Positions 1 through 7,354 of a DNA stretch of 33,703 nucleotides are shown in pieces. The stretch is from Actinomycetota bacterium (GTDB taxonomy: Bacteria > Actinomycetota > Acidimicrobiia > Acidimicrobiales > Ilumatobacteraceae): assembly GCA_017856115.1 (NCBI GenBank), contig JAFMFM010000017.1, positions 1 through 33,703 of the forward strand, read 5' to 3'. Below the pieces are notes generated by a model. It worked only from the letters and a program-made list of their open reading frames with translations. It was not told the origin of the DNA and did no database searches. The stretch's first letter is position 1, and each line of letters begins with the position of its first letter. The position numbers and the translations under genes are program-made.

Positions 1-1
1 T

Positions 2-289
2 GTGGCCGACATTCTCATGGCACACCTCCCACCCATTGGCTGGAGCAACGTTGCCACCAAGGATGACATCAACCTCCTCAGAATGGAGATGAATCAACGA
101 TTCACGCTCGTCGATGAAAGATTCAAACAAGTTGACCCGAGATTCACCACGATTGATGCACGTTTCGATCAGATTGACGCGCGACTCGACCAACTCGCGT
201 CAATGAAGCGTTACGTGGTCACCACTGGCATCTCGCTTGTCGCACTCATTCTGGGAATGGGCGTGTCCGTATTGGTTGCGGTTATCTAG
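2..289 (+). CDS. Small coiled-coil protein with C-terminal membrane anchor
   Basis: I do not recognise a named family. The 95-residue frame opens with GTG at the very edge of the window, so the true start could lie further upstream; ATG at 17 is another candidate. The N-terminal part (MAHLPPIGW, then ATKDDINLLRMEMNQRF) leads into four consecutive seven-residue repeats of the form [VI]D.RF.. at about residues 37-64, which should form a short parallel coiled coil. A single hydrophobic helix (about residues 72-94) ends the protein, so it is probably a tail-anchored or type II membrane protein whose coiled coil oligomerises. It converges with the acyl-CoA ligase, with only 26 bases between the two stop codons. 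Function unknown. Confidence 0.6.
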   Translation: MADILMAHLPPIGWSNVATKDDINLLRMEMNQRFTLVDERFKQVDPRFTTIDARFDQIDARLDQLASMKRYVVTTGISLVALILGMGVSVLVAVI

Positions 290-315
290 AGGACGTCGGG
301 TGGCTCGGCCGCTGC

Positions 316-1944
316 TTACGCCTCGGGCAGCTTGTGGTCGGCGAATCTGTCGCGCAACGTCTTCTTGGAGAACTTCCCCACCGAGGTCTTGGGCACCTGG
401 TCGATGAATACCACATCATCGGGCAATTGCCATTTGGCCAACTTGGGCGCGAGGAACGCCAGAATCTCGTCCTTCGTGATGGTCTCGCCATCCTTGGGCA
501 CCACACACGCGAGCGGTCGCTCCGACCACTTCGGGTGCGGCACACCCACCACTGCGGCTTCCTTCACCTTCGGGTGGGACATCAACTCGTTCTCGATCTC
601 GACGGAGGAAATCCATTCACCGCCGGACTTGATGAGGTCCTTGGTTCGGTCGACGAGCCGGATTCGCCCGACGGAGTCCACGACGGCCACATCGCCCGTG
701 CGCAACCACCCGTCGGTGGTGAAACTCTCGGCTGAGCGCGAGTCGTTGTAATAAGAACTGGCGATCCACGGGCCGGCGCATTGCAACTCCCCACTCGTTT
801 CGCCATCCCACGGCACCATGGTGGTGGTGTCGGGTTCCACCACGCGGAAGTCGACTCCGAGCACGATGCGTCCCACCGTCGTGCGAATCTCTGCTTGTTC
901 GGCAACCGGCAATTGTTGCTCGGCGGTGTTCAACGTACACACCGCGGCAATCGGGGACGTTTCCGTCATGCCCCATGCCTGGAGGATCGGAAGACCAATT
1001 TGTTCTCTGTAGGCCTCGCTCAATGCCTTGGGAACTGCAGCACCGCCACACACGATGGCTCGCAGTGAGGACGTGTCACGATCCTTCAACTCGGGAAGCA
1101 CCGCCATCCAAATGGTTGGCACACCGGCACCCACGGTGACCTTCTCATTCACGATGTGATCGGCGATTGCCTTGCCCGACAAATCGGGACCCGGCATCAC
1201 CAAGTTTGCGCCGCATGCGGTTGCCGCATGGGTGAGACCCCAGGCATTCACGTGGAACATCGGGACCACCGGCAACACCGTGTCGGACTCGCGCACACCG
1301 AGCGAGTCGGCGACCATCTCGGCCATCGTGTGCAGGAATGTAGAGCGGTGCGAATACACCACGCCTTTGGGGTTGCCCGTGGTGCCGCTGGTGTAACACA
1401 TGCTGGCTGCTTGGTTCTCGTCGGCTACGTTCCATTCCACTGCTCTTGCTTGCATCAGCAGCGACTCATACTCATGCACCTGCACTCCGGTCACGCTCGT
1501 CGGGACTTCCCCCTTGCCGTCGTTCATGAACACCAGGTGCTTCACGGTGGTGAACGTCGGCATGAGCGGCTCGAGAATCGCCCATAGCGATGTGTCGCAG
1601 AAGATCACTTCGTCTTCCGCGTGATTGACGATGTACGTGAGCTGCTCGGGGAACAAGCGGAAGTTCAACGTATGGAGCACGCGGCTCGAGCACGGTGCCG
1701 CAAAATACAACTCCAGGTGCCGGGCCGAGTTCCACGCCAGGGTGGCAACTCGCCCGTGCTTGGAGATCTTCAAGTTGTCGAGCACACCGCCAAGTAGACG
1801 TGCGCGGTCGGCCCACTCGCCGTAGGTGGTGGTGACCTTGCCACTTGCCGTTGCCGTGATGATTTTCTTGTCGCGGCTGTACCGCTCCGCGCGTTCAAAC
1901 AAGTGCACGAGCGTGAGCTGCGTTGGCTGCATTAAACCCTTCAT
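316..1944 (-). CDS. Fatty-acid/medium-chain acyl-CoA ligase (FadD-like)
   Basis: A 542-residue member of the adenylate-forming (ANL) superfamily. It would activate a carboxylic acid with ATP to an acyl-AMP and transfer it to CoA in the cytosol. The ATP-binding P-loop YTSGTTGNPKG is at residues 184-194, the adenine-binding region holds AWGMTETSP, the hinge region reads GWLRTGDV near residue 418, and the C-terminal catalytic lysine lies in VGKFSKK (about K524). Length is normal for the family. I chose ATG 1944 because AAGGGGG sits seven bases upstream; the frame stays open for 32 more residues but without a ribosome site. TACTCT at 1991-1996 could be its -10, giving a leader of about 40 bases. 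The substrate cannot be read from sequence; fatty acids or steroid side chains are plausible. Confidence 0.93.
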   Translation of the reverse strand: MKGLMQPTQLTLVHLFERAERYSRDKKIITATASGKVTTTYGEWADRARLLGGVLDNLKISKHGRVATLAWNSARHLELYFAAPCSSRVLHTLNFRLFPEQLTYIVNHAEDEVIFCDTSLWAILEPLMPTFTTVKHLVFMNDGKGEVPTSVTGVQVHEYESLLMQARAVEWNVADENQAASMCYTSGTTGNPKGVVYSHRSTFLHTMAEMVADSLGVRESDTVLPVVPMFHVNAWGLTHAATACGANLVMPGPDLSGKAIADHIVNEKVTVGAGVPTIWMAVLPELKDRDTSSLRAIVCGGAAVPKALSEAYREQIGLPILQAWGMTETSPIAAVCTLNTAEQQLPVAEQAEIRTTVGRIVLGVDFRVVEPDTTTMVPWDGETSGELQCAGPWIASSYYNDSRSAESFTTDGWLRTGDVAVVDSVGRIRLVDRTKDLIKSGGEWISSVEIENELMSHPKVKEAAVVGVPHPKWSERPLACVVPKDGETITKDEILAFLAPKLAKWQLPDDVVFIDQVPKTSVGKFSKKTLRDRFADHKLPEA

Positions 1945-2030
1945 GTTGCCCCCTTGGGTGGTCGGCGTTGCGCCGTGTCGGTCATCGCTCAGAGTACACA
2001 CCGAAACGTGCGGGTACACAAGCCGCGAAC

Positions 2031-2036
2031 TATCTT
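2031..2036 (+). promoter_or_regulatory. -10 box (TATCTT) of a leaderless promoter
   Basis: TATCTT lies exactly six bases before GTG 2043, which would place the transcription start on the start codon. No Shine-Dalgarno sequence and no convincing -35 box are visible. The same arrangement recurs across the window. Confidence 0.55.
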
Positions 2037-2042
2037 TCATGT

Positions 2043-2651
2043 GTGCCCACCCCGTTAGCGCGTCGATCGGTGCTTGCGATCACCTCCGGGTTGTTCGTGC
2101 TGGGAACGATCGGATCCAACATCGGCCCCGCCCTCGTCGACGAACGTCCGTCGCTGGTACTTCTGCTCTCGTCTCGTAATCGAAACCTGTTTGGATCGGT
2201 GCCCTACATCGGGCTGCTCCCGTACGTTCTGATCGGATTCTTTCGGGTGCTGGCCGCCGCCCTGGCGTTGTACTTCTGTGGTCGATTCTTCGGCGAGAAG
2301 GCGGTGCGCTGGTTGGAGGGCCAGGCAGGCGAACCACCACGCATCTACGTGTGGCTCGAACGCGCAGTCGACAAGATGGGCGTCTGGTCGGTGATCATCT
2401 TCCCCGGTAGCAACGTTGTCTGCTTGCTGGTGGGACACCGCGGAATGAAGCCACGTACCTTCCTGATCTTCGTCTCTATTGGCATCGCCGTCAAACTCTG
2501 GGTGCTTCGCGTGTTCGGGCGCATCTTCGAGGACCAGATACGTGCGTTCCTCGACTTCATCGACGCATACCAGTGGTGGCTGGTCGTGGGGCTGTTCGCA
2601 ATCTCGCTGCTGCAGGGTCAGCTTCGTCGCGGTCCCAGTCGTCCCGACTGA
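2043..2651 (+). CDS. DedA/VTT-like polytopic membrane protein
   Basis: A 202-residue integral membrane protein. Hydrophobic segments lie near residues 8-30, 48-75, 115-135, 145-165 and 175-192. Two stretches recall the DedA/SNARE-associated (VTT) family: YFCGRFFGEKAVRWLE resembles the GrxxG region after the first long helix, and FPGSNVVCLLVGHRGMKPR resembles the conserved R-x-x-P-G...aG...M...F motif, although the usual arginine before PG is absent. VTT proteins are linked to lipid scrambling or undecaprenyl-phosphate recycling; whether this one does so is inference. I chose GTG 2043 because a TATCTT box lies six bases upstream and the residues before it look non-coding. It is divergent from the acyl-CoA ligase. 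Its stop is four bases from the stop of the next, convergent gene. Confidence 0.65.
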   Translation: MPTPLARRSVLAITSGLFVLGTIGSNIGPALVDERPSLVLLLSSRNRNLFGSVPYIGLLPYVLIGFFRVLAAALALYFCGRFFGEKAVRWLEGQAGEPPRIYVWLERAVDKMGVWSVIIFPGSNVVCLLVGHRGMKPRTFLIFVSIGIAVKLWVLRVFGRIFEDQIRAFLDFIDAYQWWLVVGLFAISLLQGQLRRGPSRPD

Positions 2652-2655
2652 AAAG

Positions 2656-3180
2656 CTACTCCTCACCGAACCACCACCTCGTGAGTCCGCCGTCCACGAC
2701 GTGGGCTCGTAGATTTGCCAGGTCGGCCTCCCCGCTCGACACGCCGTGTTGAATCAATCTGACCGCGTACCAGAACAGCATGACATCCAGGAAGATGTCT
2801 TGCTCCTTTTGAAACCGGTTGAACTGCACCACACGAACCGCCCGAATGACGAAACCCGCCTCCGTGCGCTCGGGAAATTCGTTTGCGTCGTACACCACCG
2901 AGAACGTGCCGAAGTAGGGAAACCTATTCCACCGATCACAGAAACGATGTGGCGCCGCCGGCACGAACATCCAGGAGCGACACAGGAAGTCCTCGTAGAA
3001 CTGCGAGGGAGGGCCGAAGTCGAGATGTATCGAGCTGTCGGCTCGTTCGAGTTCCACGATGACCTCGCCATCATCGTCGACGAGGGTTGGATTCGCGCCC
3101 CATTCCAATGCGAGATCGACGACCTCCTGGGCGGTGTAGAACTCGCGAGCAGGTACCTCCTCGCTGGGAACTTCGCTCAT
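2656..3180 (-). CDS. YbjN-like domain protein (tentative)
   Basis: A 174-residue soluble protein. The core (residues about 15-155) has an acidic DDDGEVIVEL strand pair, FYEDFLCRSWMFVP, then RWNRFPYFGTFSVVYDANEFPERTEAGF, then a long helix with FLDVMLFWYAVRLI. This order resembles YbjN/type III chaperone-like domains, in which an N...FG strand is followed by a C-terminal helix, but I would not exclude an unrelated fold. It ends in WWFGEE. The ATG at 3180 has GAAAGGA 8-14 bases upstream and overlaps the stop codon of the small zinc-ribbon gene as ATGA, so the two are translationally coupled. Members of the YbjN family act as stability or stress modulators; no function is claimed here. Confidence 0.7.
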   Translation of the reverse strand: MSEVPSEEVPAREFYTAQEVVDLALEWGANPTLVDDDGEVIVELERADSSIHLDFGPPSQFYEDFLCRSWMFVPAAPHRFCDRWNRFPYFGTFSVVYDANEFPERTEAGFVIRAVRVVQFNRFQKEQDIFLDVMLFWYAVRLIQHGVSSGEADLANLRAHVVDGGLTRWWFGEE

Positions 3181-3347
3181 CGTCGCTGTCCTTTCACGAC
3201 ACGTTTCATGTCGACGTGACGCCGACTGTGGCTGGCCTTGTTGTTGCAGATCGGGGGGTGCTGCACTCGAACGTGCAGGGTGATGTTGTTGGCGCACTCC
3301 GGACATTGCCAGAGCTGTGTACGTCGTGGTGTTGGTTCGTTGAACAT
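3177..3347 (-). CDS. 56-residue zinc-ribbon-like protein
   Basis: This short frame (ATG 3347 to TGA 3177-3179) encodes a basic 56-residue protein. A CPEC knuckle at residues 15-18 follows an aromatic residue (LWQCPEC); a further cysteine is C34 in HPPICNNK, and histidines H40 and H44 follow. A C-x2-C...C...H set would bind one zinc ion. The middle ([13 protein letters not shown]) looks like the beta-hairpin of a zinc ribbon. The tail is rich in arginine and lysine and may contact nucleic acid or ribosomes (inference). The stop overlaps the start of the YbjN-like gene by four bases, which strongly supports that it is translated. No good Shine-Dalgarno sequence is seen; TAGTGC six bases before the ATG is a weak -10 candidate. 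Confidence 0.7.
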   Translation of the reverse strand: MFNEPTPRRTQLWQCPECANNITLHVRVQHPPICNNKASHSRRHVDMKRVVKGQRR

Positions 3348-3398
3348 GGGGCAGCACTATGCGGCATCGGTGTTCGCAATTGCAACCACCCCGAGAAG

Positions 3399-3429
3399 TT
3401 GGAGGCTCCTACTACGTAGGAGCCTCCAA
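3399..3429. repeat. 31-base perfect inverted repeat in a divergent promoter region
   Basis: Two 14-base arms, TTGGAGGCTCCTAC and its exact reverse complement, flank the three bases TAC. Seven A (from 3428) and four T follow. It lies 52 bases upstream of the zinc-ribbon start on one side and 58 bases upstream of tpx on the other. No gene ends here, so a terminator is not the obvious reading; a shared operator or a small-RNA terminator are options. Confidence 0.75.
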
Positions 3430-3451
3430 AAAAATTTTGCCGCGAACGGGC

Positions 3452-3487
3452 TTGGTGCATCGCACACCTGTGTGCGAGACTGTGAGC
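3452..3487 (+). promoter_or_regulatory. tpx promoter with an 18-base palindromic operator
   Basis: TTGGTG (3452-3457) and GAGACT (3476-3481) are spaced by 18 bases, and GAGACT lies six bases before ATG 3488. An 18-base palindrome, TCGCACAC-CT-GTGTGCGA (3460-3477), fills the spacer. A dimeric regulator bound there would control tpx. The -10 match is imperfect at its first base. Confidence 0.5.
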
Positions 3488-3985
3488 ATGGCAACTACCA
3501 AACTTGGCGGCAACCCGGTGAACACCAGCGGCTCACTTCCATCCACCAACTCCCCCGTCCCCGCATTCACGCTCGTGAAGGACGATTTGTCCGAGGTCAC
3601 CAATACCAGCCTGCAAGGCAAGCGCGTGGTGCTGAACATCTTCCCCTCCGTCGATACACCCACCTGTGCCAAGAGCGTGCGCAAATTCAACGAACTCGCC
3701 GCCGCCATGGACAACACCGTGGTGTTGTGCGTATCCGCGGATCTCCCCTTCGCCCAGAAGCGCTTCTGCGGTGCCGAGGGAATCACCAACGTGCAGAATG
3801 CCTCCTCATTCCGCACCGACTTCGGCGACACGTTCGGAGTCACCATCGTCGACGGCGCCCTCAAGGGTTTGCTGGCGCGCGCCGTGGTGGTACTGGATGA
3901 AGCCGGCAAGGTAACCCACACGGAATTGGTCGACGAGATTGCCAACGAACCCAACTACGACGCAGCACTCGCGGCGCTGAAGTAA
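3488..3985 (+). CDS. tpx: Thiol peroxidase (atypical 2-Cys peroxiredoxin)
   Basis: A 165-residue Tpx that reduces hydrogen peroxide and alkyl hydroperoxides in the cytosol, using thioredoxin. The peroxidatic cysteine is in the motif [16 protein letters not shown] (about residue 60), and the resolving cysteine is in [10 protein letters not shown] (about residue 94), as expected for the Tpx subgroup. Length and the ending DAALAALK are normal for the family. The start ATG 3488 matches the usual Tpx N-terminus (ALGGNPV region). There is no Shine-Dalgarno sequence; a -10-like GAGACT six bases before ATG suggests a leaderless mRNA. The 18-base palindrome between the putative -35 and -10 boxes points to redox or stress control (inference). 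It converges with the histidine phosphatase. Confidence 0.95.
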   Translation: MATTKLGGNPVNTSGSLPSTNSPVPAFTLVKDDLSEVTNTSLQGKRVVLNIFPSVDTPTCAKSVRKFNELAAAMDNTVVLCVSADLPFAQKRFCGAEGITNVQNASSFRTDFGDTFGVTIVDGALKGLLARAVVVLDEAGKVTHTELVDEIANEPNYDAALAALK

Positions 3986-4014
3986 ACGACTCGGCGGCGA
4001 CGGAACCAACCGGT

Positions 4015-4605
4015 TCAGTCGCGCAGGTGCGCCACCTCGTTGAGAGTGGCCAGCGAGCGCAGTCCCTCGCGCGATGCGATAACTCGGTGGATCGAGGTGT
4101 ACTGCGGATAGAAGAATCCGAGTTGCGTCTGAATACCAAGGATGTGCGCTAGATACTGGTTGATCACACCGCCATGGCACACAGCCACCACGCGCTGGCC
4201 GGAGTGTGCGGCGATCATGCGCTCGAACGCCGCAATCACCCGCTTGCGAAACAATTCGGGATGATCGTGCCCCTCCTCCCACTCGCCACGAATCATCTTG
4301 AGCCAACGCGGATCATTCGTGCCTCGTAGTTCCTCGATCGGCACGTACTCGCTGGAATTTCGATCAAACTCGCTGATGTCGTCCTCGATGATCGGCTGAA
4401 GTCCGAGCAGTTTCGCCAACGGAGCGGCCGTTTCCTGCGCACGTCGAAGCGGGCTCACGTAGAGGGCGGTAATGTCCTCGCTCGCAAGGTATCCCGCGAG
4501 ACGCTCCGCTTGTGTCACGCCGTCTGGCGCAAGTTCGGGGTCGGCGATGCCCTCGGTGAGTTCGCGCCGCACCGGCAACCCGTGACGCACCAGCACCAGT
4601 TCCAT
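4015..4605 (-). CDS. Histidine phosphatase family protein (phosphoglycerate mutase-like)
   Basis: A 196-residue protein of the branch-1 histidine phosphatase superfamily. The phospho-accepting histidine is H8 in LVLVRHGLP. SPLRRAQET (residues 51-59) provides the second catalytic arginine, ISEFD holds the likely acid E79, and AVCHGGVIN carries the second catalytic histidine H144. It could be a broad-range phosphatase rather than a true glycolytic mutase, because it is shorter than dPGM (about 250 residues). A TAGTCT -10-like box lies seven bases before ATG 4605 with no Shine-Dalgarno sequence, which suggests a leaderless mRNA. It lies just upstream (in its own direction) of tpx, with 29 bases between their stops. 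Confidence 0.9.
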   Translation of the reverse strand: MELVLVRHGLPVRRELTEGIADPELAPDGVTQAERLAGYLASEDITALYVSPLRRAQETAAPLAKLLGLQPIIEDDISEFDRNSSEYVPIEELRGTNDPRWLKMIRGEWEEGHDHPELFRKRVIAAFERMIAAHSGQRVVAVCHGGVINQYLAHILGIQTQLGFFYPQYTSIHRVIASREGLRSLATLNEVAHLRD

Positions 4606-4612
4606 CGCGACG

Positions 4613-4618
4613 AGACTA
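4613..4618 (-). promoter_or_regulatory. -10 box (TAGTCT) of a leaderless promoter
   Basis: On the minus strand TAGTCT lies seven bases before ATG 4605. No ribosome-binding site is present between the box and the start. Confidence 0.5.
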
Positions 4619-4669
4619 CGAGAACTCGGCGAACTAATCGTTACGCCAATGGGAACTGTTGATGGCGGC

Positions 4670-5731
4670 TTACGCCGGCAGCAATTCCACCAGGTTCAGT
4701 TCGCGCACCGCGCGATCGAATCGCGTGTTCATGCAATCCACCAAGTCGAACGATCGCTTGTCACTCAGATCCACTCCGCGACTTGCGATGATTGGGTACG
4801 CGAGACAGAACAGTGCCGCCGATCGGTAATGCTGCCAGAGTGCTTTCTTGTCGACGAGCTCCTTCGGCGCACCACCTGCAAGTACGCCATCCACCCATCG
4901 GTCGAACAACTCGCGCTCGTGCGTACTCGCATCATCGGCCGAGATGCTCTGCGTGATGAAATACGCCAGGTCGTAGGCGCCGATACCCGTACCAATCAGC
5001 TGAAAGTCGAGTACCACGAGTTCGTCGTCGTTGCCGAACATGATGTTGTCGGCTCGGTAGTCGCCGTGCGCGAGGGTGTTCGGGCCCTGTGCCAGTGATT
5101 CCAAAAGCGACGCAACCGCGCCGCCAAACCGTGGCCCCACCTGCATGATGGAGTCGGGCATCGTAATTTCCTTGGTGCACTTCTCCCAACCTTCGGCGAA
5201 CACCATCGGCACCACGGCTGGGTAGATGGGGTCTCCGAGACTGATGGTGGTTCCACTCGATGCGAGTTCATCGGCCTTGCCCCACCACTTGGCGTGCATC
5301 GCAGCCACACCGTCGACGGCGCGGCGTGCATCGTCCATCGCCATTCCCTTCACCTGGTCGACGATGCGCAAGCTCCCGAGGTCCTCCACGACCATCGCGA
5401 ATTGGCTCGTCTCTTCGTTCACTTCGCCGTAATACGACTTTGATACGCGAAAGGGAACCTCGTGGGCCAGAGTTTTGAAGAATTTCACCTCACGGATGTA
5501 CATGCGCAACACCGAGCTGGTGAACACCGCGTTGGGGTCGAGGGCCGGAAGTTTGACGATCACCGACTTCGGACACCCTGAGCCGGTGAGATGCGACCTG
5601 TAAACCGCGCTGGACACGCCCACACCAACTCCGATGATCTCGTTGCGCACCTCGGTGACGTTCCAGCCGGTTGCATCGCTCATCCACGGTGCCGTGACCT
5701 CGTCGATCGAGGCCGGAATTGTTGCTGCCAT
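4670..5731 (-). CDS. APH/EcKL-like phosphotransferase
   Basis: A 353-residue protein of the protein-kinase-like aminoglycoside/choline phosphotransferase group, close in layout to the DUF1679/EcKL-type small-molecule kinases. The Brenner motif HGDYRADN lies at residues 222-229, giving catalytic D224 and metal-binding N229; the DFG-equivalent aspartate is D242 in VVLDFQLIGTG. The N-terminal lobe (about residues 30-110) has a glycine-rich loop GVGVGVSSAVYR and a lysine in VIVKLP. Members phosphorylate small hydroxylated molecules; in actinobacteria they often accompany acyl-CoA metabolism, but the substrate here is unknown. ATG 5731 is preceded by AAGGGGGG, an excellent ribosome site. It is followed downstream by a short gap to the histidine phosphatase on the same strand. 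Confidence 0.88.
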   Translation of the reverse strand: MAATIPASIDEVTAPWMSDATGWNVTEVRNEIIGVGVGVSSAVYRSHLTGSGCPKSVIVKLPALDPNAVFTSSVLRMYIREVKFFKTLAHEVPFRVSKSYYGEVNEETSQFAMVVEDLGSLRIVDQVKGMAMDDARRAVDGVAAMHAKWWGKADELASSGTTISLGDPIYPAVVPMVFAEGWEKCTKEITMPDSIMQVGPRFGGAVASLLESLAQGPNTLAHGDYRADNIMFGNDDELVVLDFQLIGTGIGAYDLAYFITQSISADDASTHERELFDRWVDGVLAGGAPKELVDKKALWQHYRSAALFCLAYPIIASRGVDLSDKRSFDLVDCMNTRFDRAVRELNLVELLPA

Positions 5732-5753
5732 GATGCCCCCCTTCAGGCGTTGT

Positions 5754-6344
5754 TTATGGACAATACACCTTTCCCTTGGTCTTGAATTTCTTCACCTGGT
5801 CGAGTTGCGCTTTGGTGAGTTCGAGGACGGTTTCCAGATCCACGTCACAGAGCACCGCACCCTCCATGTTGGCGCCCTTGAAGGACGCCGCGTTCATCGT
5901 GGCCGCCGTGAAATCCACGTTCTTCAACGATGCACCCTCGAAATTGACCGCGCTGAGATCTGCACGAATGAAGATGGAGTTGTTGAGGTTGGCGCCCACG
6001 AAACTGGCACCACCGAGGTTGGCAACCTGGAAATTCACGAAATCGAGCTTCAGCCTCGAGAAGTCGACGCCGACCAGATTCGCGAACTGGCAGGTGGTGG
6101 TCTTGATGCACGCCACATCCAACACCGTGGTGGTGGTGACGGGCACGGTTGTGGTGGTGGTCGTGGTGCTCTCCACCGAGGTGGTTGGCGACGGCGCAGT
6201 CGTGGTGGTTGCATCGGGCTCGTCGGGCACCGTAGTTGCGGCGGCCTCGGCCTCTACAGTGGTCGGCGATGCCACCTGAACGTCACCGCAAGCCGTCAGC
6301 GCGAGCAGTGATACTGCGACGAACGTCGCATGAAGTACCTTCAC
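5754..6344 (-). CDS. Pentapeptide-repeat lipoprotein with Thr-rich linker
   Basis: A 196-residue exported lipoprotein. It begins MKVLHATFVAVSLLALTACGD: a lysine, a hydrophobic helix and a lipobox LTAC with the lipidated cysteine at about residue 19. A low-complexity linker of Thr, Pro, Val and Ser (about residues 35-75) follows, as is common in acidimicrobial surface proteins. The C-terminal domain is a run of pentapeptide repeats (A[DN]L.[GN]A.F motifs such as FVGANLNNSIF and FEGASLKNVDF) that should fold as a right-handed beta-helix; it ends with paired cysteines. The start is GTG 6344, chosen because the signal peptide begins there and TAGCCT lies seven bases upstream; upstream residues are not signal-like. 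The gene is divergent from the MscS channel. Ligand or partner unknown. Confidence 0.88.
   Translation of the reverse strand: MKVLHATFVAVSLLALTACGDVQVASPTTVEAEAAATTVPDEPDATTTTAPSPTTSVESTTTTTTTVPVTTTTVLDVACIKTTTCQFANLVGVDFSRLKLDFVNFQVANLGGASFVGANLNNSIFIRADLSAVNFEGASLKNVDFTAATMNAASFKGANMEGAVLCDVDLETVLELTKAQLDQVKKFKTKGKVYCP
6119..6230. repeat. GTG/GTC-rich low-complexity DNA (Thr-rich linker)
   Basis: On the plus strand this stretch is a degenerate array of gtggtg and gtcgtggtg triplets; on the minus strand it encodes the Thr/Val/Ser linker of the lipoprotein. Such triplet runs can change length by slippage. Confidence 0.7.
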
Positions 6345-6351
6345 CTCGTTC

Positions 6352-6357
6352 AGGCTA
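6352..6357 (-). promoter_or_regulatory. -10 box (TAGCCT) of a leaderless promoter
   Basis: TAGCCT on the minus strand lies seven bases before GTG 6344 of the lipoprotein. There is no Shine-Dalgarno sequence. Confidence 0.5.
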
Positions 6358-6393
6358 ACGAGCGGGTGTCGATGCACGGCGCAATTCATCCGC

Positions 6394-6399
6394 CACACT
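6394..6399 (+). promoter_or_regulatory. Weak -10 box (CACACT) before the MscS gene
   Basis: CACACT lies exactly six bases before GTG 6406. It keeps the conserved A2 and T6 of the TANNNT consensus but not T1. GAAGGG also abuts the GTG, too close to be an effective ribosome site. Confidence 0.3.
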
Positions 6400-6405
6400 G
6401 AAGGG

Positions 6406-7293
6406 GTGAACCTTTTCCTCCTGCAATTGTCCCAAGTGCTACTCGTCGCCGCCGACGATGAACCCGTCGACGGCATTCAACGCTTCTTCACTCGTCCCGT
6501 CGTCGCCATTGCAATCATCGTTGGCTGCTTCATCCTCACTCGACTTACCTATGCAATCCTGCGTGTCGTTGTTCGCAAGGTTGCCGACAGCAAACCGGGA
6601 CGCGGCAAGAAGTGGTGGAAGAACACGGTTCGACGCGTCGGAGCCGAAACGATGGAGGGCGGCGAGAACCGTCGCCGCCAACGAATCGAGGCAGCCACGG
6701 GGATGCTTCACCAGCTCACCAGTTTCGTGTTGTGGATCATCGCCATCATCGCCGTGTTCAACGTGCTCGACCTCGATGCGGCATTCTTCCTCTCGAGCGC
6801 CGGCTTCCTCGGAGCGGCAATCGCAATCGGTGGTCAGCATCGCGTCGGTGACTACCTCACCGGCCTGGCCGTGCTGTTGGAGGATCGATTCGGCGTTGGC
6901 GACGAGATAGAGGCGAGTTTGGGTTGGGAGAAACCAATTCGTGCAACGGTCGAACACGTCGGCGTCATCACCACGCGCCTGCGGGACGGCAACAGCACGT
7001 TCCATATTCCCCATTCGAAACTCGACGTGATTCGCAACCTTAGCCAGGAGCCGGTACGCGAGTCGATGCAGTTCAATGTCGCTTCACGAGACGCAGCGCG
7101 GGTTTCGTCGACGGTGCGAGACCTGGCCGGAACCAAGGGCCTCACCACGGTGTTGTTCATCGACGAAATCGAGGCTTCCGGGTCGGAGGGTGACCGGGTG
7201 GAATTGAACGTTCGAACCACTCGCCCGCTCACCGACGCCGAGCGGGAACTGTTGGTGCAAAAGACGTCGGAAGCGCTCGCCCGCGACGAGTAG
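6406..7293 (+). CDS. MscS-family mechanosensitive channel
   Basis: A 295-residue small-conductance mechanosensitive ion channel, expected as a heptamer in the cytoplasmic membrane that opens on hypo-osmotic shock. Transmembrane helices lie at about residues 30-55 and 105-125. The pore-lining helix follows as FFLSSAGFLGAAIAIGGQHRVGDYLTG (in two parts, about residues 127-155). The family signature GLAVLLEDRFGVGDEI then marks the start of the beta domain, and IPHSKLDVIRNLS matches the conserved IPN...N.S region. A loop of charged residues between helices 1 and 2 (residues about 60-95) is longer than in E. coli MscS. The start is GTG 6406. It is divergent from the lipoprotein (61 bases between starts) and convergent with dapB. 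Confidence 0.93.
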   Translation: MNLFLLQLSQVLLVAADDEPVDGIQRFFTRPVVAIAIIVGCFILTRLTYAILRVVVRKVADSKPGRGKKWWKNTVRRVGAETMEGGENRRRQRIEAATGMLHQLTSFVLWIIAIIAVFNVLDLDAAFFLSSAGFLGAAIAIGGQHRVGDYLTGLAVLLEDRFGVGDEIEASLGWEKPIRATVEHVGVITTRLRDGNSTFHIPHSKLDVIRNLSQEPVRESMQFNVASRDAARVSSTVRDLAGTKGLTTVLFIDEIEASGSEGDRVELNVRTTRPLTDAERELLVQKTSEALARDE

Positions 7294-7311
7294 TTAGCGA
7301 ACCGGCGAATC

Positions 7312-7344
7312 CATCGCGACGGATCTTCGCCCGGCGTCGCGATG
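7312..7344. terminator. Hairpin between convergent mscS-like gene and dapB
   Basis: CATCGCGACG (7312-7321) and its exact reverse complement (7335-7344) can form a 10-base-pair stem around a 13-base loop. It occupies the gap between two convergent stop codons and could serve both genes. No T-run follows on either strand, so it would be a non-canonical terminator. Confidence 0.5.
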
Positions 7345-7354
7345 CCGGATGTGG

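Noticed and set aside
2055-2666. A 203-codon minus-strand frame opposite the VTT-like gene.
   Set aside because: Its product is polar and His/Gln-rich without a domain; the plus strand gives a coherent membrane protein.
3399-3438. Rho-independent terminator.
   Set aside because: Both neighbouring genes start, not end, here, and the stem is followed by A7 before T4.
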